This document shows positions 1-6,031 of a stretch of 6,031 bases of DNA, piece by piece. The notes beneath the pieces are model-generated. The model was given only the letters and a program-made list of their open reading frames with translations. It did no database searches and was not told the origin of the DNA. The translations under genes and the position numbers were made by a program. Numbering within the stretch: the first letter of the stretch is position 1; each line of letters starts with the position of its first letter. Source of the DNA: a bacterium (GTDB taxonomy: Bacteria; Krumholzibacteriota; Krumholzibacteriia; Krumholzibacteriales; WJIX01); the NCBI GenBank assembly GCA_021160845.1, contig JAGHBT010000151.1:1-6031 (forward strand). The letters run 5' to 3'.

Positions 1-2693
1 CTGTAATATAATCCTTTTCTTGATATTTTTACCAGAACAGTTAATTTCCCCGGCAGATAAATGTTCAAGAGATCCCCGGGAGTAATTCCTGCCCCCCCAC
101 TTGCGGGCAGCTTCAATCCAAGAACATTCTCACGTACATTTTCTACCTGACAACCTATAACTGATCTTACCTTTCCCCTTCTATTTTCTATTTTCTCTTC
201 CCTGCTAAACATCTCACTCCACTTTTTCTTCAGCCCGCTCGCCGGATCCTCGGTCAACCAGTTCTTAAAACTCTTTTCTTCCCCTGTTAAATTCAAGCTG
301 TCTTTTAATGAATACCATACATTGCGTCCTTGAGACAAATATTTACTACCATTCCCCCCTTTTTTCATCACGAAACGAAGAGTCTCAAAATCAAGATAAT
401 AATGAAACAAAGATTCAACCGGCAACTTGCCCTTTTTTTTCGAAAAGGGTCCAACACACCTTTTTATTTCAATACCCTGTGGGAAAAAACCCCGAAAAAT
501 CGAAGGAACGATATCCACTTTTTCTTTCAGCTCAAAATCGAAGAATTCGTTTTCGCCCTCCATTCCCACTGAGAGAGGAGGAGCAATTGAAAGCCTGATC
601 TGAGGATGAAACCCTTCACTGACATTAACAGGCAACCCTGTTCTCCCCAGCGCCCTGCGGATAATATCAACAAGTTCCCGGTGTGAAAGAAATCTTGCAT
701 TCCCCGTCTTTGAGAAAACACATCTGAAACGAAATGCGGGATTTTTATTACCACCCCCCCAATCTTCGGAGGTAACAACAACGCTTTGTTTACCATCAAA
801 CAAACCACCCGTGTGATTCTCAATTACTTCAGAGGGCTCGCTTCCTTCTGACCCTACGGCACTACCAGAATCTTTTACTGTCTTCACAAAATTACGATCT
901 CTTATGCCTGGCATATCATCGCAAACCCCACAATCAGTACATTTCCCTCCTCTGCAATCCTCAGTCAATTTTCCCGCATATCCATTCTTTCTTTCTCTGC
1001 GCAGGAATTCTTCATTCACGGTCGATTCAAATCTTTTCCAAGGAAGTGAGTTCTCCAGTGGAATTTCTGAAATGAGCTCTCGAAAATCTATCCCCTCATT
1101 TTTCAAAGCTTCTTCCCAAATATCAAAATTAAAATAATCACTCCAGCCCTCAAACCTGCCGCCTTTTTCGACGACTTGAAGAAGAACCGGCCACAGAGAA
1201 GAATCCCCTCTGGCAAGTATCCCTTCAAGTACGCTGACGGCGGGATTTCTGAGACGCAGGTTCAGACGACGATCTCTTAGATGACGTGAAAGATACCTTT
1301 CCTTCCTCGTAAATTCCTCAATGTCGCACTGCCTTTCCCATTGAAATGGAGTATGCGCTTTTGGAACAAAAGGTGATATCGTCACGTTTAGTCTAAATTT
1401 TCCCCTCTTCTTCAACATCAAAATCTCATTAATCAAATCAACAATCCCGTCCAGGTCCTCTTCAGTCTCAGTAGGAAGACCAATCATAAAATAGAGCTTC
1501 AGAGTCCGCCAACCACTTTCAATTATCCTTCGTGAACTATCTATAATTTCTTCGTTACTCATCTTGCGGTTTATAATTTTTCTCAGGCGCTCCGTTCCAG
1601 CTTCAGGGGCAATTGTAAAACCGGATCTCTTTCCGAGTGAAAGCGCCTCTATAATCTTATCCGTTATGGTTTCAGGCCTCAGACTAGGCAAAGCCAAAGA
1701 CACATTCCTGCGGCGCAGCTCCGGAGTCAGTTTTCCAATAAGTTCATCGATTTTTGAATAATCTGAAGTAGAAAGTGAAAGAAGAGAGACCTCCTCCCAA
1801 CCACTGGCATCCAACCCTTCAATTACAGCACGAACTATGCCATCAACACTCCTTTCGCGGCACGGCCGATAAAGCATCCCCGCCTGACAAAATCTGCATC
1901 CCCTGCTACACCCCCTCTGAACCTCAACAACCAACCTCTCATGAACAATTTTGGATGAAGGCACAAGCGGTTTCCAGGAAGGCACTACCTCCGGGAGTTT
2001 GTATGGAGGCCTGAATTTCTTCTCCGCGGGTATCGAGTAAATTCGTGATCGCGCACTAGAGGAAAAGCCATCCACATATACCCCCTCTATCCTGGATAAC
2101 TCCTCTTTTTTCTCATCCCTCACCGCCCCGGAATTATTCAATTTCTTCAACACATTAACCGCTTCAGCCAAGGACTCTTCACCATCGCCAAGAAAGATAG
2201 CATCTATCGATTTCAGAATTGGAAGAGGATTCATACAGCATGCCCCGCCAGCGATAACAAGAGGATCCTTCTCTGTTCTTTTGGAGGCTTCATATGGTAT
2301 TCCGACCAAACGCAACATCATAAGAAAATTCGTGTAGTGAAGTTCGTATGTTAGGGAAAATCCGATAAGATCAAATTTATCGGCGGGGGTCCCCGTCTGC
2401 AAAGATCTTAACCGCTCCCCGCAATCGATTAACCGTTTTTCCATATCAGGCCAGGGAGCAAAAACAAATTCAACTTCCGTATCCCCGCTGCTAGCGAGCT
2501 TCCTGTAAAGGGTATGAATCCCCTGATATGACATTCCTATCTCATAAACATCCGGGAACGCCAGCAGAACATTGAATCCCCCATCTCTGAATCCTGTGGA
2601 TAAATAATTTAACTCTCTTCCAATATATCTTGAGGGTTTTTCTACGGTAGGAAGAATTCCATCATAATAGGGATCAACAAGATTGCCGCTCAT
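1..2693 (-). CDS. B12-binding-like radical SAM protein fused to a DUF2344 domain (TIGR03960 + TIGR03936 type), 3' end cut by window
   Basis: An open frame of 897 codons runs from ATG at 2693 to the left edge without a stop. Residues ~20-190 look like a B12-binding (Rossmann) domain: DLIGFSLTYE at 108, AGGACC at 148-153 and GDGEE at 169-173; I see no cobalt-ligating DxHxxG motif. The radical SAM core follows, with the cluster motif C262-x3-C266-x2-C269 (RGCSRGCRFCQAG), APEAGTERLR at 362-371 and GLPTET at 405. A cysteine group (C580, C585, C588, C591) closes this half. A Gly/Ser/acid-rich linker (~595-650) leads to a DUF2344 domain (~654-895) with FLSHRELVDIIRRAL and SEGFHPQIRLSIAPPLSVG. The visible end resembles the usual end of DUF2344, so only a short tail is probably missing. 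Family members occur fused, as here, or as two adjacent genes, often near rng, rplU and rpmA. Substrate and reaction are unknown. ATG 2693 is chosen because the ATG at 2700 is out of frame and soon stops. It begins 15 bases after tldD. Confidence 0.93.
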   Translation of the reverse strand, partial: MSGNLVDPYYDGILPTVEKPSRYIGRELNYLSTGFRDGGFNVLLAFPDVYEIGMSYQGIHTLYRKLASSGDTEVEFVFAPWPDMEKRLIDCGERLRSLQTGTPADKFDLIGFSLTYELHYTNFLMMLRLVGIPYEASKRTEKDPLVIAGGACCMNPLPILKSIDAIFLGDGEESLAEAVNVLKKLNNSGAVRDEKKEELSRIEGVYVDGFSSSARSRIYSIPAEKKFRPPYKLPEVVPSWKPLVPSSKIVHERLVVEVQRGCSRGCRFCQAGMLYRPCRERSVDGIVRAVIEGLDASGWEEVSLLSLSTSDYSKIDELIGKLTPELRRRNVSLALPSLRPETITDKIIEALSLGKRSGFTIAPEAGTERLRKIINRKMSNEEIIDSSRRIIESGWRTLKLYFMIGLPTETEEDLDGIVDLINEILMLKKRGKFRLNVTISPFVPKAHTPFQWERQCDIEEFTRKERYLSRHLRDRRLNLRLRNPAVSVLEGILARGDSSLWPVLLQVVEKGGRFEGWSDYFNFDIWEEALKNEGIDFRELISEIPLENSLPWKRFESTVNEEFLRRERKNGYAGKLTEDCRGGKCTDCGVCDDMPGIRDRNFVKTVKDSGSAVGSEGSEPSEVIENHTGGLFDGKQSVVVTSEDWGGGNKNPAFRFRCVFSKTGNARFLSHRELVDIIRRALGRTGLPVNVSEGFHPQIRLSIAPPLSVGMEGENEFFDFELKEKVDIVPSIFRGFFPQGIEIKRCVGPFSKKKGKLPVESLFHYYLDFETLRFVMKKGGNGSKYLSQGRNVWYSLKDSLNLTGEEKSFKNWLTEDPASGLKKKWSEMFSREEKIENRRGKVRSVIGCQVENVRENVLGLKLPASGGAGITPGDLLNIYLPGKLTVLVKISRKGLYY
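432..440 (-). other. Slippery A8G run in the DUF2344 coding region
   Basis: On the minus strand, codons 752-754 (AAA AAA AAG) of the radical SAM fusion form eight A followed by G. They contain the heptamer A AAA AAG in the phase used by dnaX-type -1 frameshifting. A -1 shift here would reach TGA at 417-415 within a few codons, cutting the DUF2344 domain about 100 residues into it. The zero frame continues open on both sides, so this is not a disrupting mutation. Whether slippage occurs cannot be told from the sequence. Confidence 0.3.
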
Positions 2694-2703
2694 AAATCAT
2701 CAC

Positions 2704-2710
2704 ACCCTCT
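2704..2710 (-). promoter_or_regulatory. Probable ribosome binding site of the radical SAM gene
   Basis: AGAGGGT on the minus strand overlaps the TAG stop of tldD and lies about ten bases before ATG 2693. It is a weak, somewhat distant Shine-Dalgarno match, consistent with coupled translation across the 15-base gap. Confidence 0.4.
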
Positions 2711-4106
2711 ACGCTTCTCCCCCGACTGTAATAGATGGGATCCTAATTGTAGGCTGTGCATCTGACACTGGCACATACTGCCCGTCTTTACCACACGAAC
2801 CAATACCGAATCCCAGATCGTTCCCAACCATATCAATCTGCGTTAATATCCTCGGTCCATTTCCTATAAGGGTCGCACCCCTGACCGGACTGCCGATTTT
2901 CCCGTTTTTTATCAAATACCCTTCGTTAACCTTGAAAACAAAATCACCGGTCGATGTGTCAACCTGCCCGCCGCCCATACGCGCAACGTACAATCCATTA
3001 TCAACACTCGATATAATAGAATCCGGGTCGCTATCAAGTGGAGCAATCATAGTATTGCTCATTCTTACAATGGGTCTGTGTCTGAACGACTCCCTCCTGG
3101 CATTCCCCGTAGAGAAAGCTTTAAGTCTTTCTGCCGAATAGCGACTGTGCATATAACCCTTCAAAACTCCTTTATCCACGAGAAGAGTCCTCTCCGCGGG
3201 ATGTCCCTCATCGTCAAAAATGTATGATCCCCTCCGTCCTTCCAGAGTAGCGTCATCCACAACGCTAACAAGCTCTGAAGCAACTTTTTCCCCCATTCTT
3301 CCACTGTATACCGATTGATCCTTGCTTACAGAATCACCTTCCAATCCGTGTCCTATCGCTTCATGTACCATTGTACCCCCCGCCTCACTACCCAAAACAA
3401 CCTTCATAACTCCTCCTCCTACGCGGGGAGCATGAAGTACCCTTACGGCACTGGCCACAGCCTCACAAGCAAGCCCGTCCAATAACTCAGGAGAAAGAAA
3501 TTCATATCCCTTTCTCCCTCCGACGCTCCTGTAAGCGGACTGCAGATCCGAACCATCCGAGGCTACCACAGTAATACTAAAAACAATCTGCCGCCGTTCA
3601 TCACCAACCGCCATCCCCTCACTGTTGAATATTTCGACGAACCGGAGAGTATCCCCATATCTAATACTGACCTGTGCGATTTCTTCAGAGGCATCTCTTG
3701 CAACCCTGTCAGCCGCGAAGGCTATCGCGACTTTATCTTCAATGGAAACGCTTTCAGCCGGTATCACTATTTTATCAACATGTCCGTTTGCCATTTTGCC
3801 GGGTAAAATAAAATTGCCTTTCCCTCTCCTGACCTCATCTAAAACATCCCGGGTTAACCGCATCATCTCTTCTCTGGATATAACATTCGAATATCCATAG
3901 GCAGTATTCCCGGCGTTGACTATTCTGATACCAAATCCCGAGTCTTTTCCCTTTGATATTTTTTCCGCTTTGCTGTCTTCAAGAAGTATGGAGCATACTT
4001 GCCGGTTTTCAAAAAAGAGTTCGGCGAACTCAGCGCCGTTTGAAACGGCAAATTCTAACACATCATTAACATCGCCGGAAGAAGCAGCTACATTCATTAC
4101 ACTCAT
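2709..4106 (-). CDS. tldD: TldD family metalloprotease subunit
   Basis: This 465-residue protein has the full length of the TldD/PmbA family. In E. coli, TldD pairs with TldE (PmbA) as a cytoplasmic zinc protease that degrades unfolded peptides and processes the microcin B17 precursor and the CcdA antitoxin. The N-terminal half (~1-220) is the mixed domain that forms the chamber wall. The C-terminal half carries the metal site: HEAIGH at 248-252 inside MVHEAIGHGLEGD, and conserved Cys438 in GSCGKDGQYVPV. Other family blocks are DDEGHPAERTLLVDKGVLKGYM, GNARRESFRHRP, GGGQVDTSTGDFVF, KGATLIGNGP-like (here RGATLIGNGP) and the terminal ITVGGEA. The HExxxH motif marks it as TldD rather than TldE, which lacks it. 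Its ATG overlaps the purF stop (ATGA), implying translational coupling. An in-frame ATG three codons later (4097) could be an alternative start. No tldE is visible in the window. Confidence 0.96.
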   Translation of the reverse strand: MSVMNVAASSGDVNDVLEFAVSNGAEFAELFFENRQVCSILLEDSKAEKISKGKDSGFGIRIVNAGNTAYGYSNVISREEMMRLTRDVLDEVRRGKGNFILPGKMANGHVDKIVIPAESVSIEDKVAIAFAADRVARDASEEIAQVSIRYGDTLRFVEIFNSEGMAVGDERRQIVFSITVVASDGSDLQSAYRSVGGRKGYEFLSPELLDGLACEAVASAVRVLHAPRVGGGVMKVVLGSEAGGTMVHEAIGHGLEGDSVSKDQSVYSGRMGEKVASELVSVVDDATLEGRRGSYIFDDEGHPAERTLLVDKGVLKGYMHSRYSAERLKAFSTGNARRESFRHRPIVRMSNTMIAPLDSDPDSIISSVDNGLYVARMGGGQVDTSTGDFVFKVNEGYLIKNGKIGSPVRGATLIGNGPRILTQIDMVGNDLGFGIGSCGKDGQYVPVSDAQPTIRIPSITVGGEA

Positions 4107-5521
4107 AGCCCCTTCAAGCCAGGCTGCCCGGCAACGACACTCTTATCTATATTCTTATCAGATATATGGCACTGGGCACAGTCAATAGGATAGTCGCCAT
4201 TAAAACAAGCCACGCAGTAACCATTTGGATCTTTAACACAACTCTTTAACCCCTCAAGAGAAATATAGCTAAGACTTTCCACTCCAAGAAAAGATCTGAT
4301 CTGCTCAACCGAATGAGATGTAGCGATAAGCTCATCTCTTGTGGGGGTATCTATACCAAAATAACATGAGTGCTTTATCATTGGAGATCCAATCCTCAAA
4401 TGGATTTCAGCCGCACCCACTTCACGCAACATCGATACCAATTTCTTCATTGTCGATCCGCGGACAATCGAGTCATCAACTACAATTACTTTTTTGCCCT
4501 TCAGCACTCCCCTAACCGGATTGTACTTTATACGAACATCCCAATCCCTTGAGTTCTGCTCGGGCTGAATAAATGTTCTCCCTATATAATGATTACGGAT
4601 CAGTCCAATTTCAAAAGGAATTCCTGATTCATGCGCGTATCCAAGCGCTATCGTATTACTTGAATCGGGAACAGAAATCACTATATCAGCGTCAACGGGC
4701 GCCTCTTCACTTAATCTACGTCCAAGCTTCCTTCTAACCTTATCCACATTTTCACCGAAGATCCGGCTATCCGGCCTCGAGAAATATATAAATTCAAAAA
4801 TACACTTTGCGGTATGATTCACGGGGTTTCCGAACTTTATTGATTCAAGCCCCTTCTCCGTAGCAACGCACATCTCGCCGGGTTCTATTTCTCGCAAATA
4901 CTTGGCTCCGAGAAGGTCGAGAGCACAACTTTCAGAAGCAAATATATAAGCATCTCCCAGTTTACCCACGCAAAGTGGCCTGAACCCAAGAGGATCCCTT
5001 GCAGCTATTATTCTATCCTTAAAAAGAAACAAAACCGAATAAGCGCCCTCTACCCTGTTGAGTGCGTCGGCCACCATTTCATTTAAAGTTTTTTTGTTAC
5101 TTTTCGCTATAAGGTGCAACACTATTTCACTATCCATAGTGCTTCTAAATATAGACCCGCCTTTTTCCATTTCTCTTCTTAACTCAGTGGCGTTTACAAG
5201 ATTTCCGTTGTGAGCTATCGCTATCTGCCCTACCTTGCAATTAACCATAAATGGCTGGGCATTGCTCAAACGCGACTCCCCTGCTGTGGAATATCTGTTG
5301 TGACCGACAGCTATATCCCCTTTTAGCCCCTGGATTATCTCACTGGAAAAGACCTTTGATACAAGCCCCATGTCTTTGTGTTCATACATCTCTTTTCCAT
5401 CAGACGTGACTATCCCCGAACTCTCCTGTCCCCTGTGTTGCAGTGAATAAAGCCCCAGATAAGTAAGTTTTGCGGCCTCAGGGTTTCCCAATATTCCAAA
5501 TATAGCGCATTCTTCTCTCAA
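4103..5521 (-). CDS. purF: Amidophosphoribosyltransferase (glutamine PRPP amidotransferase)
   Basis: PurF makes 5-phosphoribosylamine from PRPP and glutamine, the first committed step of de novo purine synthesis in the cytoplasm. The 472-residue protein has an N-terminal Ntn glutaminase domain (~5-230): Cys5 in EECAIFGI should become the N-terminal nucleophile after removal of a four-residue propeptide, followed by LQHRGQESSGI, GHNRYSTAGES and AHNGNLVNA. The phosphoribosyltransferase domain (~240-440) has the PRPP loop VIVVDDSIVRGST at 345-357. Cys240 (KCIFEF), Cys386 (HSCYFGID), Cys436 and Cys439 (CVACFNGDYP) match the 4Fe-4S ligands of the Bacillus subtilis enzyme, so this is the iron-sulfur type, unlike E. 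coli PurF. The start is TTG at 5521: an in-frame TGA lies directly before it, and any later start would lose the nucleophile. The tail after 445 has two further cysteines (448, 451) outside the known cluster set. Synthesis is probably coupled to the upstream gene. Confidence 0.97.
   Translation of the reverse strand: MREECAIFGILGNPEAAKLTYLGLYSLQHRGQESSGIVTSDGKEMYEHKDMGLVSKVFSSEIIQGLKGDIAVGHNRYSTAGESRLSNAQPFMVNCKVGQIAIAHNGNLVNATELRREMEKGGSIFRSTMDSEIVLHLIAKSNKKTLNEMVADALNRVEGAYSVLFLFKDRIIAARDPLGFRPLCVGKLGDAYIFASESCALDLLGAKYLREIEPGEMCVATEKGLESIKFGNPVNHTAKCIFEFIYFSRPDSRIFGENVDKVRRKLGRRLSEEAPVDADIVISVPDSSNTIALGYAHESGIPFEIGLIRNHYIGRTFIQPEQNSRDWDVRIKYNPVRGVLKGKKVIVVDDSIVRGSTMKKLVSMLREVGAAEIHLRIGSPMIKHSCYFGIDTPTRDELIATSHSVEQIRSFLGVESLSYISLEGLKSCVKDPNGYCVACFNGDYPIDCAQCHISDKNIDKSVVAGQPGLKGL
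4109..4114 (-). promoter_or_regulatory. Ribosome binding site of tldD within the purF end
   Basis: AAGGGG on the minus strand lies inside the last codons of purF, only two bases before the ATG at 4106 and eleven bases before the second in-frame ATG at 4097. Neither spacing is ideal. Coupled re-initiation at the ATGA overlap, or use of the second ATG, are both possible. Confidence 0.45.
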
Positions 5522-5524
5522 TCA

Positions 5525-6025
5525 TTACCCCTTTATATTCGAAAACTTCACTGTAGAAATAATTTCAAATTCCTGATAATGAGGATTCAGGAGAAGGCCC
5601 TCACGCCTCGAACGGGTTACTGCCATTTTCTGAACTTTCTCGGCGGCATCATCTTTATTACCTGCACGAACGATCAATCTCCAAACCAAACCAGCCCTCA
5701 TATCTGAAACGGCAACGCCATTCAATTTATCATTTAAACGGTCGGTATAACTTTTGTCTTTATCAGATTCCAAATCACTAACCAGGCAATCGCACATGTA
5801 AAGTTCCGCTGATTCAGCTTCGGCGCGAAGAGGAAAATCCTTTTCAGGCTGAAAGTCACCCCTCCTCAAGACCGTCTGTTTCCCATTCTCCCCAAGTAAA
5901 ACCTCTTCCTCTTCAACAATCAACGAATACTTGTGCTTATTCTGATTGGTAAATGTGCTATCGAGAGACACCACCCTGTCCAAGTCATCTATAATTGCTT
6001 CAGTGTTTTCACCTTCGCATGTCAT
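5525..6025 (-). CDS. PurS-like protein with N-terminal extension (possible FGAM synthase small subunit); start uncertain
   Basis: The frame encodes 166 residues from ATG 6025 to TAA at 5525 and ends three bases before purF. Residues ~95-157 resemble the second half of PurS: VAVSDMRAGLVWRLIV matches the PurS pattern V-x-D-x-R-x-G followed by a beta strand, then an A-rich helix (DDAAEKVQKMAV), then LLLNPHYQEFEII, matching the PurS ending LLxNPxxExFEI. PurS (about 80 residues) bridges PurQ and PurL in formylglycinamidine ribonucleotide synthase, and purS often sits in pur clusters near purF, which supports the call. The first ~90 residues are acidic (EEEE at 38-41, a CDC at 78-80) and I do not recognise them; they have no signal peptide or membrane segment. 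The frame stays open for the six bases upstream of this ATG, so the protein could start outside the window or be the end of a longer fusion. The assignment rests on a short remembered pattern and is tentative. Confidence 0.5.
   Translation of the reverse strand: MTCEGENTEAIIDDLDRVVSLDSTFTNQNKHKYSLIVEEEEVLLGENGKQTVLRRGDFQPEKDFPLRAEAESAELYMCDCLVSDLESDKDKSYTDRLNDKLNGVAVSDMRAGLVWRLIVRAGNKDDAAEKVQKMAVTRSRREGLLLNPHYQEFEIISTVKFSNIKG
5528..5534 (-). promoter_or_regulatory. Ribosome binding site supporting the TTG start of purF
   Basis: On the minus strand AAAGGGG ends six bases before the TTG at 5521. It lies in the last codons of the upstream gene, before its TAA stop and the following TGA. The spacing favours TTG as the true purF start, and no ATG or GTG is available in frame upstream. 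Confidence 0.6.
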
Positions 6026-6031
6026 AAACCA

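Noticed and set aside
308..2014. Several short open frames on the plus strand (for example 308-598, 904-1137, 1564-1761, 1775-2014) and one on the minus strand at 527-823.
   Set aside because: All are overlapped by the continuous 897-codon radical SAM fusion frame, which has clear family motifs. They are shadow frames.
2691..2700. ATG at 2700 as an alternative start for the radical SAM gene.
   Set aside because: It is in a different frame and meets TGA after eight codons; ATG 2693 opens the full frame.
2694..2708. The longest intergenic gap (15 bases), considered for a promoter, terminator or small RNA.
   Set aside because: It is too short for any of these and is accounted for by a ribosome binding site. 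The other junctions are a three-base gap and a four-base overlap.
2683..3141. A 152-codon open frame on the plus strand.
   Set aside because: It lies opposite the C-terminal part of tldD, whose conserved motifs (GGGQVDTSTG, Cys438) fix the coding strand. The antisense product is Pro/Ser/Leu-rich with no recognisable domain.
4166..4180. CxxCH (CAQCH) in the PurF tail, which resembles a c-type heme attachment site.
   Set aside because: PurF is cytoplasmic with no export signal, so heme attachment by the c-type system is not expected. Most likely a chance motif in a variable tail.
5523..5525. ATG at 5525 (within TAATGATTG) as the purF start.
   Set aside because: It is out of frame with the Cys nucleophile and the rest of PurF, whose frame begins at TTG 5521.
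1..6031. A search for a defence system, RiPP cluster, CRISPR array, transposon or tRNA gene.
   Set aside because: No repeat-spacer pattern, transposase, terminal inverted repeat, precursor peptide gene or tRNA-like sequence was seen. Nearly every base belongs to the four genes.

Overview
This window holds four protein genes, all read from the minus strand and packed head to tail like one operon. Both edges cut the operon. Base composition looks moderate (mid-40s % GC by eye), and Arg codons are often AGA/AGG. The purF type (short propeptide, four iron-sulfur cysteines) and the fused radical SAM/DUF2344 protein fit an anaerobic or microaerophilic bacterium outside the gamma-proteobacteria, perhaps a deltaproteobacterial or candidate-phylum lineage. 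The sequence alone does not settle the phylum.

Reading in the direction of transcription (right to left): (1) 6025-5525, a 166-residue acidic protein whose last ~70 residues resemble PurS, the small subunit of FGAM synthase; its start may lie beyond the right edge. (2) 5521-4103, purF, amidophosphoribosyltransferase, the first committed step of purine synthesis, starting at a TTG codon three bases after the previous stop. (3) 4106-2709, tldD, a metalloprotease subunit, overlapping purF by four bases (ATGA). (4) 2693 to the left edge, a large fused protein: a B12-binding-like domain, a radical SAM domain and a C-terminal DUF2344 ('radical SAM-linked') domain. It is open for 897 codons and lacks only its C-terminal end.

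Intergenic gaps are -4, 3 and 15 bases, so translation is probably coupled. No promoter, terminator, RNA gene, repeat array, mobile element or CRISPR is visible, and no stretch over 300 bases lacks a gene. The first two genes link to purine synthesis. The last two (peptide protease and radical SAM enzyme) are widespread housekeeping families of incompletely known function. I see no clear evidence of an entirely new system. The points most worth checking are the N-terminally extended PurS-like protein, the TTG-started PurF with a four-residue propeptide, the tldD/radical SAM adjacency without a visible tldE, and a slippery A8 run inside the DUF2344 domain.
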